From CAYSAA01 sp964428905 (lineage in GTDB: Bacteria > Atribacterota > Phoenicimicrobiia > Phoenicimicrobiales > Stramentimicrobiaceae), in the NCBI GenBank assembly GCA_964428905.1, contig CAYSAA010000044.1, positions 1 to 5,184 of the forward strand: a stretch of 5,184 bases of DNA. The letters run 5' to 3'. The stretch's first letter is position 1. Each line of letters begins with the position of its first letter. The notes below the pieces were generated by a model. That model had not been told where the DNA came from, searched no databases, and saw nothing but the letters and a program-made list of their open reading frames with translations. The position numbers and the translations under genes were made by a program. Of the stretch, positions 1 through 5,184 are shown piece after piece.

Positions 1-10
1 AGCAATAAAT

Positions 11-36
11 ACCGCACCCGCATAGCGGGTGGTTTT
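11..36 (+). terminator. GC-rich stem-loop with short T run
   Basis: ACCCGC (16-21) pairs perfectly with GCGGGT (25-30) across an ATA loop. The stem continues with ACC (11-13) to GGT (31-33) past a two-base GC bulge (14-15). Four T residues (33-36) follow. It could be a weak intrinsic terminator of a gene ending left of the window. It also resembles the terminal hairpins of IS200/IS605-type elements and related palindromic repeats; that comparison is from memory of such ends, not from a search. Confidence 0.35.
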
Positions 37-39
37 AAG

Positions 40-67
40 AAGTCTCTAAAAGAGGCTTAACTTTTTT
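40..67 (+). terminator. Possible intrinsic terminator stem-loop
   Basis: AAGTCTCT (40-47) pairs with AGAGGCTT (51-58) over an AAA loop, giving eight pairs including one T-G wobble. After AAC there is a run of six T residues (62-67). This is the geometry of a modest rho-independent terminator reading rightward. It lies immediately behind the stem-loop at 11-36, so the two may act as a tandem terminator for an upstream gene outside the window. Confidence 0.35.
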
Positions 68-135
68 GCTTAAAGTATAAAAATGATTGAAATGGTATGC
101 TTTATGTTAAAATTTGGCTTAGCGTAATATTTTTG

Positions 136-190
136 TTTTATTTAACCATTACCACCTTCAAAGAAGGTGGTTTTTTATGGTTAAATAAAA
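136..190. repeat. Long near-perfect palindrome
   Basis: The 14 bases at 136-149 (ending in TTTAACCAT) are the exact reverse complement of 177-190. Nested inside is a second perfect 9-bp stem, ACCACCTTC (151-159) with GAAGGTGGT (163-171), over an AAA loop. Only T150 on one side and the T run 172-176 on the other interrupt the 23 paired positions. This symmetry goes well beyond what a simple terminator needs, so a repeat or element end is possible. No second copy of the outer arm is present in the window. Confidence 0.6.
151..176 (+). terminator. Intrinsic terminator, rightward
   Basis: A perfect 9-bp stem (151-159 with 163-171), an AAA loop and six consecutive T residues (171-176) make the textbook rho-independent pattern on the + strand. 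On the - strand the stem is not followed by a T run, so it should work rightward only. There is no gene in the window directly upstream of it. It would end either read-through from the left or a short untranslated transcript started between about 60 and 135. Confidence 0.55.
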
Positions 191-244
191 TTTTCTGAAA
201 TGCGTTTAAATCATCAGGTTTGAAATATCTTCCATGATTATACT

Positions 245-273
245 TTGCATATTGACAATATTTACCCTATAAT
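245..273 (+). promoter_or_regulatory. Likely sigma-70-type promoter for the PAS/GGDEF gene
   Basis: A perfect TATAAT lies at 268-273, with TTGCAT at 245-250 at the ideal 17-base spacing; this -35 match is only partial. A perfect TTGACA is also present (252-257) but stands just 10 bases from the TATAAT, too close to serve as its -35 box. Transcription would begin near 280, leaving a leader of about 75 bases before the ATG at 355. No riboswitch or operator is recognisable in that leader. Confidence 0.5.
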
Positions 274-354
274 TAAGTAACAATATCGAATAATCTATTC
301 CCCTGTTTCATTTTTTAAATCATTTTTTGGTAGAAGCGGTATCGGAAATACATA

Positions 355-3300
355 ATGAAAAAAAATAACAAAGAAAACCAGATGAAACTAAATAAAAGAA
401 AAAACCCTGAAAAACAGGTTATTCCATCCTATTCTAATTCAAATCAACTACAGGAATTTAATATTTTTCAATGTAATCCTGAAGCAATGCTTTTTGTAGA
501 TAAAAATGGCAAGATACTGGCAATAAATCCACGATTCAGTCAACTTTTTGGTTACCAACTGGTGGATATTAAAGGGAATATGCTTGATATCATCACAATC
601 TTCTCTGAGAAAGAATTGGCAAATCAGGAAAACCTGTTATCGAAACTAAAAGCAGGATTTTATGATCATCAAGCAATGCTAAAAAAAGAAGATAACTCTT
701 TGGTTGATGTTGAAATTTCTGCTTCCCCCATTTTGCTTAAGGAAAAAAACTACCAGGGATCCATCTTAACCTATAAAGATGTCACCCAGAGAAAAGAAAA
801 TGAAAATTTAAATAAGGTTTTATATAATATTTCCAAAACAGCCAATTTAAATATTACTTTACAGGAACTCTATCATATTATCTATAAAGAACTGAATACG
901 GTTATAGATGCTACCAATTTTCACATTGCTTTACTGGATAGAGAAAAAAATGTGGTAACATTCGCCTATTTTGTAGATCAGAAAGATCGGATCGATAAAG
1001 AAGTAGATCGTTTTGATGTATCAGGTACATTGGCAAACTATAATATAGAATTCGGGAAATCATTGTTGGTAAATTATCAGAATATATTGGATTTTGCAGA
1101 AAAGGGTTATATCAAAATCTCTAAAATAGGGACTCTTACAACAGAAACTTCCTGGCTTGGTGTTCCTCTTAAAATTGGTACTCAAATCATCGGCTCTATG
1201 GCAGTTGTAAATTACCACAATCCAGGAATTTATGCAAAAAAAGACATTTATCTGATGGAATTTGTTTCAGAACAGATTGCCACCGTTATTGAAAGGAAAA
1301 TTATTGAGGAATCTCTACGAAAAAGCCGGATTGAATTTTCCCACCTGTTCCAATACAGTCCGGAAGCTCTGGCTTATCTGGATGAAGAGGGTAAAGTATT
1401 AGATGTTAACTCCCGTTTTACAAAATTATTTGGATATCACAAACACGAACTGGTGGGGAAAAATATCGACCAGGGTATTATTCATCCTGATAATGTAGTG
1501 ATTCAGGGCAAAAAGATGACTCAGCAGGCGGCCAACGGTCTGGTTAAATTTGAAAGCATTCGCAAAAGAAAAGATGGTACTCAATTTCCGGTGCTTATCT
1601 CCGCATCTCCGCTAAAAATCGATGCCCAAACAAGAAGAATTATTTGTCTATACCAGGACATTACTGACCAAAAAGAAACCGAAGAAAAAATACGCCAGAA
1701 TGAAGAAAAATTTGTCAATCTTTTTAAAAGTAATCCCCTGGCTGCCCTTTATCAGGATCATAAAGGAAATATTCTGGATATTAATCCACGCTTCACCGAA
1801 CTGTTTGGTTATACCTTGGAAGAAGTTCAGGGGAAAAATATTGATAAAATCAATTTTTACCCTACCGAAAAAATTAAAGAAGGCGAAAAATTAACCAAAA
1901 AAACCTTAAAGTTTAGATTGACTAAATATGAAACCATCCGAAGAAAGAAAAACGGCATTGATATTCCGGTCCAAATTTCCACTTCACAGGTCAAAATAAA
2001 TGAAAATGTGCAAGGTGTTATCGCACTATACCAGGATATCACTGAACGAAAGCAAAATGAGAAACTAAATCTGGTTCTGTATCATATTTCCCGAGCAGCA
2101 AATTCAAAGGTCAGCCTTTCAGAACTGTATCCAATCATTCATGGTGAACTAAATAAGGTTATCGATGCCCGGAACTTTTATATTTCCCTGGTAAATGAAA
2201 ACAGGCTTCAATTAGACTTTGTCTATTTTAGTGATGAAAGGGAAAGGGATTTCTTTCCAAAATCGTTGCCTTACCGAAATACCCTGACCGGCTATCTCAT
2301 TGAACAGGGCAGATCCTTATTATTAAACTATAACCAGATTTATAGATTACTTACTGAAGGAAAAGTTAAAAATCCCGGTGAGATGACCAGGGAAATGTGC
2401 TGGTTAAGCGTTCCTTTAAAAACAGAAGGAAAAGTGTTCGGGGCAATGACAGTACAAAATTATTCTGACCCTGCTTGTTATTTGGAAAAGGATATTAAAT
2501 TAATGGAGATTGTTGCTGACCAAGTTGCGACCGCAATTGTTCGTAAGCAAAGTGAAGAAAAGATTACCTATATTAGCTTTCACGATGCGCTTACCGGCCT
2601 CTATAATCGGGCATATTTTGAAGAAGAACTGAAAAGAATGAATCATCCCCGTTATTACCCTCTTAATGTGCTGATGATCGATGTAAACGGATTAAAAGCA
2701 ATCAACGATACCTTCGGACATCAACAGGGAGACCAGCTGTTAAAAAACCTGGCTGAGTTGCTTCAATCTACCTCTCGCAAGGGAGATATACTGGCACGCT
2801 TGGGTGGTGATGAATTCGCCATCATCCTTCCCAATACCATCCTTTCAGATACTGAGGCTTTCTGTGAACGACTTAATAACAATTGTCAAAAAAATCGCTT
2901 TAAACCAGCCTATCTCAATCCCAATATTTCTATCGGATATGCTTCACAAAATGGCTCTTTGCCCAGCGCTGAAGAAATCATTCGAGAAGCTGACCGTAAA
3001 ATGTATCAAAATAAACTCTTGAACACCAAAAGTCGAGAAAAAAATCTTCTAAATGCCTTCCTTTCTATATTATCTGAGCGGGATCCGCATACCAAAGATT
3101 CTCTTCATTGTATGGAAGAATTGGCATTTATGGTGGGCAAAAAAATTCATTTGAATCATTATGATTTACACCGTCTTCGACTGCTGGCTTTGTTACACGA
3201 TATCGGTAAAATTGGCATACCGGAGGATATTCTATTCAAAGCAGAACAACTTACATATACAGAATGGGAAAAGATGAAAAATCATTGCCAGATCGGTTAT

Positions 3301-3591
3301 TACATTGCGAAAAACATTCCTGACTTTTCTTCGATCTGTAAGGAAATTTTATACCATCATGAAAGATGGGATGGATCCGGATATCCGGCAGGTTTGAAGG
3401 GTGAAGAAATTCCCTTGCTTTCCAGAGTCATTTCTATTATTGATGCTTATGATACCATGCAATCTAAAAGGACTTATAAAAAAGTAATAAATCGACAAGA
3501 AGCACTGGAAGAAATCAAGAAAAATGCAGGGAGCCAATTCGATCCTAACCTGGTTACAGTTTTTTTGGGAATCATCTCGAAAAACCTTTAA
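355..3591 (+). CDS. Multi-sensor cyclic-di-GMP synthase/phosphodiesterase (PAS-GAF-PAS-PAS-GAF-GGDEF-HD-GYP)
   Basis: This 1078-residue cytosolic enzyme is predicted to make cyclic-di-GMP from GTP (GGDEF) and to hydrolyse it (HD-GYP) under control of ligand-sensing domains. Domains in order, residues approximate: PAS 36-147, GAF 152-315, PAS 328-442, PAS 453-566, GAF 571-731, GGDEF 738-900, HD-GYP 900-1070. The cyclase half has DALTGLYNR (744-752), a metal-ligand Asp776, IND (783-785), GGDEF (817-821) and an RKGD inhibition site (808-811) at the standard five-residue distance. The hydrolase half has HDIGK (948-952), His977, HHE (1001-1003), GYP (1009-1011) and Asp1030. The usual His near residue 916 is Ser, which is unusual. 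No signal peptide or membrane segment is visible. The start is ATG 355: an in-frame TAG at 331 precludes extension and a weak GGA (344-346) precedes it; Met10 is a less likely alternative. It is monocistronic, between its own promoter and the terminator at 3596. Family assignment is secure; the sensed ligand and net activity are unknown. Confidence 0.95.
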   Translation: MKKNNKENQMKLNKRKNPEKQVIPSYSNSNQLQEFNIFQCNPEAMLFVDKNGKILAINPRFSQLFGYQLVDIKGNMLDIITIFSEKELANQENLLSKLKAGFYDHQAMLKKEDNSLVDVEISASPILLKEKNYQGSILTYKDVTQRKENENLNKVLYNISKTANLNITLQELYHIIYKELNTVIDATNFHIALLDREKNVVTFAYFVDQKDRIDKEVDRFDVSGTLANYNIEFGKSLLVNYQNILDFAEKGYIKISKIGTLTTETSWLGVPLKIGTQIIGSMAVVNYHNPGIYAKKDIYLMEFVSEQIATVIERKIIEESLRKSRIEFSHLFQYSPEALAYLDEEGKVLDVNSRFTKLFGYHKHELVGKNIDQGIIHPDNVVIQGKKMTQQAANGLVKFESIRKRKDGTQFPVLISASPLKIDAQTRRIICLYQDITDQKETEEKIRQNEEKFVNLFKSNPLAALYQDHKGNILDINPRFTELFGYTLEEVQGKNIDKINFYPTEKIKEGEKLTKKTLKFRLTKYETIRRKKNGIDIPVQISTSQVKINENVQGVIALYQDITERKQNEKLNLVLYHISRAANSKVSLSELYPIIHGELNKVIDARNFYISLVNENRLQLDFVYFSDERERDFFPKSLPYRNTLTGYLIEQGRSLLLNYNQIYRLLTEGKVKNPGEMTREMCWLSVPLKTEGKVFGAMTVQNYSDPACYLEKDIKLMEIVADQVATAIVRKQSEEKITYISFHDALTGLYNRAYFEEELKRMNHPRYYPLNVLMIDVNGLKAINDTFGHQQGDQLLKNLAELLQSTSRKGDILARLGGDEFAIILPNTILSDTEAFCERLNNNCQKNRFKPAYLNPNISIGYASQNGSLPSAEEIIREADRKMYQNKLLNTKSREKNLLNAFLSILSERDPHTKDSLHCMEELAFMVGKKIHLNHYDLHRLRLLALLHDIGKIGIPEDILFKAEQLTYTEWEKMKNHCQIGYYIAKNIPDFSSICKEILYHHERWDGSGYPAGLKGEEIPLLSRVISIIDAYDTMQSKRTYKKVINRQEALEEIKKNAGSQFDPNLVTVFLGIISKNL

Positions 3592-3595
3592 GATT

Positions 3596-3627
3596 AAAAT
3601 TACCCGGCGGATCAGCCGGGTAATTTT
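3596..3627. terminator. Strong hairpin terminator, probably bidirectional
   Basis: Thirteen bases at 3596-3608 (containing TACCCGGC) pair perfectly with 3615-3627 around a six-base loop (3609-3614). The arms begin and end in A4 and T4, so each strand finishes the stem with TTTT. It starts four bases after the stop codon of the signalling gene and is its natural terminator. Because it is symmetric and no better candidate follows the convergent sugar-transport genes, it may also stop transcription arriving from the right. Confidence 0.8.
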
Positions 3628-3631
3628 AGTT

Positions 3632-3637
3632 AGGAGG
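3632..3637 (+). promoter_or_regulatory. Perfect Shine-Dalgarno AGGAGG without a real gene behind it
   Basis: AGGAGG sits seven bases ahead of an ATG at 3645, an ideal ribosome site and much stronger than the one of the large gene upstream. It begins four bases after the terminator hairpin. What follows is only ten codons long, so the site looks like the surviving front of a lost gene or the start of a tiny peptide. Confidence 0.6.
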
Positions 3638-3644
3638 TTTAAAA

Positions 3645-3677
3645 ATGAAAAAGTTATTTGAATTAGTAAAATTTTAA
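3645..3677 (+). CDS. Ten-codon mini reading frame, MKKLFELVKF
   Basis: ATG at 3645 reads M-K-K-L-F-E-L-V-K-F and stops at TAA 3675-3677. Support is limited to the perfect AGGAGG at ideal spacing and the typical MKK opening of a bacterial protein. If the stop is read through, the same frame stays open for 19 more codons (L-I-K-I-L-T and so on) before a TGA. This fits either a decayed or truncated gene front or a short peptide. It lies behind a strong terminator and has no convincing promoter of its own, so it may be poorly expressed. I do not recognise the peptide. Confidence 0.25.
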   Translation: MKKLFELVKF

Positions 3678-3787
3678 TTGATAAAAATTTTAACATGTAT
3701 TTTTGAAATGTCAATAGGGAAATTTAAAAAATTTTGATAAAATTTAACTCCGGTAGAAAATAACATACTTAAATTTATGTAGTTTAA
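3678..3787. other. AT-rich convergent intergenic spacer
   Basis: This lies between the mini reading frame and the stop codon of the ATPase gene on the other strand. The sequence is almost all A and T. A 9-bp A/T-only inverted repeat (3667-3675 with 3684-3692) spans its left edge and would be a weak structure. I see no gene and no convincing terminator for the leftward operon in it. Confidence 0.5.
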
Positions 3788-4573
3788 TTATTTTCGTACT
3801 TTAGTCTCTTGAATTTCCTGTTCACTATCTGCCTCAATAGATCCCACAATCAGCCCCACTACTTCTTCCTGTGTTGTTTTTTGGGTAATCCGTTCAGCAA
3901 CTTTTTTACCTCGGCGCATTACCACCAAACGTGATGCCACTGAAAATACATCTCGCATCTGATGGCTAATAACGATTACCGAAACACCTTGAGAGCTTAA
4001 CGTCTTTACCAGGTTTAATACTTTATCCTGCTCTACTACACCCAGTGCCGCTGTTGGTTCATCCATAATTAATAACTTGGCATCCCAGTAAATAGAACGG
4101 GAAATGGCAACTGCCTGTCTCTGTCCGCCGGATAAGTTTATTATTTTATTTTTCAATGAAGCAATTTCAATATCCAGGCGATTTAACACTTTCTTTGATT
4201 CAATCAGCATGTAATCATGATCCAGCACATTAATCACTCCTAAAAATTTCTTCAGCTTCTCTCGTCCTAAAAAAATATTAGAATAAACGTTTAAATTCTC
4301 GGCAAGGGCTAAATCCTGATATATCGTTTCAATGCCTATTCTAAGAGCTTCCATGGGGTTGCTAATTTTAATCCTTTCATTATCAAAATAAATTTCACCT
4401 GCATCAGCACGATAAACACCTGAAATTACTTTAATCAGAGTTGATTTCCCGGCACCATTATCACCCAAAATTCCGATTACTTCTCCGGGAAATATCTTCA
4501 TATTGACCCGGTCAACAGCAACTAATCCACCAAATCGTTTGGTTATATTTTTGACTTCCAATAAGGGTTCCAT
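3788..4573 (-). CDS. Simple-sugar ABC importer ATP-binding protein (single ATPase domain)
   Basis: This 261-residue cytoplasmic ATPase would energise sugar uptake by pairing with the permease encoded just upstream. Canonical motifs are all present: Walker A GDNGAGKST (37-45), Q-loop Gln86 in YQD, signature LSGGQRQ (147-153), Walker B LLIMDEP (167-173), D-loop AALG and H-loop His204. The TAALGVVE stretch and YQDLAL are typical of the carbohydrate-uptake CUT2 group (RbsA/FrcA-like). It has one ATPase domain, about half the length of the double-domain RbsA, as in FrcA-type importers, so it presumably acts as a homodimer. I place the start at ATG 4573 because AGGAGG lies five bases upstream and the family homology begins with MEPLLEVKNITKRFGG. 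A further in-frame extension to 4645 would run through the permease gene. The last 20 residues are charged and probably a flexible tail. The exact sugar cannot be read from the sequence. Confidence 0.93.
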   Translation of the reverse strand: MEPLLEVKNITKRFGGLVAVDRVNMKIFPGEVIGILGDNGAGKSTLIKVISGVYRADAGEIYFDNERIKISNPMEALRIGIETIYQDLALAENLNVYSNIFLGREKLKKFLGVINVLDHDYMLIESKKVLNRLDIEIASLKNKIINLSGGQRQAVAISRSIYWDAKLLIMDEPTAALGVVEQDKVLNLVKTLSSQGVSVIVISHQMRDVFSVASRLVVMRRGKKVAERITQKTTQEEVVGLIVGSIEADSEQEIQETKVRK

Positions 4574-4578
4574 TATAA

Positions 4579-4586
4579 CCTCCTCA
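4579..4586 (-). promoter_or_regulatory. Ribosome site overlapping the permease stop codon
   Basis: On the - strand these eight bases read TGAGGAGG. TGA (4586-4584) ends the permease and its final A is the first base of the AGGAGG that serves the ATPase start at 4573. Ribosomes finishing the permease therefore release on the next gene's binding site. This argues for translational coupling and fixes the ATPase start. Confidence 0.8.
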
Positions 4587-5184
4587 TTTAACTTCCTTTT
4601 CTTTGTAAATATACTCAGGGGAAATTTGATCAATAAGCACGGCAAAGATTAAAATACCACCAACTGCAATATGTAAATTGTAGGTTGGTATGGTTAAATT
4701 AACCAATCCGACCTCTAAAGCTCCAATTATTAAAGCACCAATAACGGTACCCACAATGGTTCCCTTCCCCCCATACAAACTTGCTCCACCGATAACTACC
4801 GCTACTACTGCATCCAAAAGACGGGCACTTCCAGCCGGTGCCCGACCAGTAATAAATCTTAAGACATACATTACTCCTGCCAGAGAGGCAAAGAAAGAGG
4901 AAATCATATATACTTTTATCAAATGTACCTTTACATTGACACCGGCTCTCTCTGCCGCATTAATATTTCCTCCGATAGCATAAGTATGATGACCAAATTT
5001 TGTTTTTGCCAGAATAAAAGCAAATATCCCGATAAAAATAAAAGTAATGACCGTGACATTGGGAATAATATAAATAAGCTCTGTCAATTCTTCACGGGTT
5101 AAGTTTTCGGGTTTAATCAAAAAACTAAAGACTTTTTGGGGCAACCAGTAAAAGAGATATCCATGCCCGATAGAGCCTACCTTG
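4584..5184 (-). CDS. Simple-sugar ABC importer permease, partial (RbsC/XylH type, C-terminal part)
   Basis: This is an inner-membrane channel subunit of a carbohydrate importer. 199 residues are in the window and the frame stays open to the right edge, so the N-terminal 100 or more residues of a usual 310-340 residue protein lie outside. TTG 5144 is an internal Leu codon, not the start. Family-typical stretches include YAIGGN followed by AAERAGVNV, then LDAVVAVVIGGASLYGGKGT, the conserved region that includes the ATPase-contacting loop in this permease group. About four hydrophobic spans are visible: near IIPNVTVITFIFIGIFAF, VYMISSFFASLAGVMYVL, VGTVIGALIIGALEVGL, and LHIAVGGILIFAVLI. The order permease then ATPase, ten bases apart, indicates one operon; a periplasmic or lipoprotein sugar-binding protein is expected beyond the edge. 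The family is secure, the substrate is not. Confidence 0.9.
   Translation of the reverse strand, partial: KVGSIGHGYLFYWLPQKVFSFLIKPENLTREELTELIYIIPNVTVITFIFIGIFAFILAKTKFGHHTYAIGGNINAAERAGVNVKVHLIKVYMISSFFASLAGVMYVLRFITGRAPAGSARLLDAVVAVVIGGASLYGGKGTIVGTVIGALIIGALEVGLVNLTIPTYNLHIAVGGILIFAVLIDQISPEYIYKEKEVK

Larger units (their letters stand above)
1..354. other. Non-coding intergenic region with hairpin cluster
   Basis: I see no supportable gene here in any frame. The only short frames, such as 14 codons from 83, lack a ribosome site. The left 190 bases carry three stem-loops, listed separately. From about 191 to 240 the sequence is plain AT-rich DNA with no structure I can support. From about 245 it carries the promoter and leader of the downstream signalling gene. 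The stem-loops could belong to the 3' end of a gene left of the window or to a small palindromic repeat element. Confidence 0.7.

Noticed and set aside
83..127. 14-codon frame in the left intergenic region
   Set aside because: There is no ribosome site and no recognisable peptide; it is expected by chance in AT-rich DNA.
3349..3714. 121-codon open frame on the - strand beneath the end of the signalling gene
   Set aside because: It begins at a TTG without a ribosome site, runs through the terminator hairpin and is antisense to the conserved HD-GYP coding sequence; it is a shadow frame.
3734..3762. Promoter-like TTGATA with a GAAAAT about 16 bases on, rightward
   Set aside because: The matches are weak in very AT-rich sequence, and it would only drive transcription antisense to the ABC genes.
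4574..4645. Longer N-terminus for the ATPase beginning at 4645
   Set aside because: The extra 24 residues do not resemble any ATPase sequence, overlap the permease, and a perfect AGGAGG supports the ATG at 4573.
4690..4983. 97-codon open frame on the + strand across the permease
   Set aside because: It is antisense to clearly conserved permease sequence, has low-complexity Ala/Thr/Pro composition and no ribosome site.
5142..5144. TTG as the permease start
   Set aside because: The frame continues open to the window edge and the family protein is much longer at its N-terminus, so this is an internal Leu codon.
1..5184. CRISPR arrays, tRNA or rRNA genes
   Set aside because: I saw no regularly spaced repeats and no tRNA- or rRNA-like sequence on either strand.

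Overview
The window is AT-rich bacterial DNA with an ordinary genetic code, good Shine-Dalgarno sites and intrinsic (hairpin) terminators. Codon use, poly-lysine/asparagine-rich proteins and the families present fit a low-GC anaerobe such as a clostridial Firmicute or an Atribacterota-type lineage. No marker gene here decides between them, so the taxonomic statement is an inference.

Layout. Positions 1-354 hold no gene I can support, but they contain a cluster of stem-loops (11-36, 40-67, 136-190) and then a likely promoter with a perfect TATAAT at 268-273. A single large gene follows on the + strand (355-3591). It encodes a 1078-residue soluble signalling enzyme with the order PAS-GAF-PAS-PAS-GAF-GGDEF-HD-GYP, a predicted bifunctional cyclic-di-GMP synthase/phosphodiesterase with an intact GGDEF motif and an RxxD inhibition site. 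It ends at a strong 13-bp GC-containing hairpin (3596-3627). Directly behind the hairpin is a perfect AGGAGG ribosome site in front of only ten codons (3645-3677), followed by AT-rich sequence with nothing else recognisable up to 3787.

The right third (3788-5184) is on the - strand, convergent with the signalling gene. It is the 3' end of a simple-sugar ABC importer operon: a permease of the RbsC/XylH type, cut by the right window edge, followed 10 bases later by a single-domain ATPase of the RbsA/FrcA-like type. The stop codon of the permease overlaps the ribosome site of the ATPase, so the two are probably translationally coupled. The substrate-binding protein and promoter would lie beyond the right edge.

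The two transcription units share only the intergenic hairpin region between them; nothing in the sequence shows a functional link between cyclic-di-GMP signalling and the sugar importer. I did not find an evidently new multi-gene system. The points most worth a second look are the altered first metal-site residues of the HD-GYP domain, the internal duplication of the sensory half, the hairpin cluster at the left edge, and the orphan ribosome site with its ten-codon reading frame.
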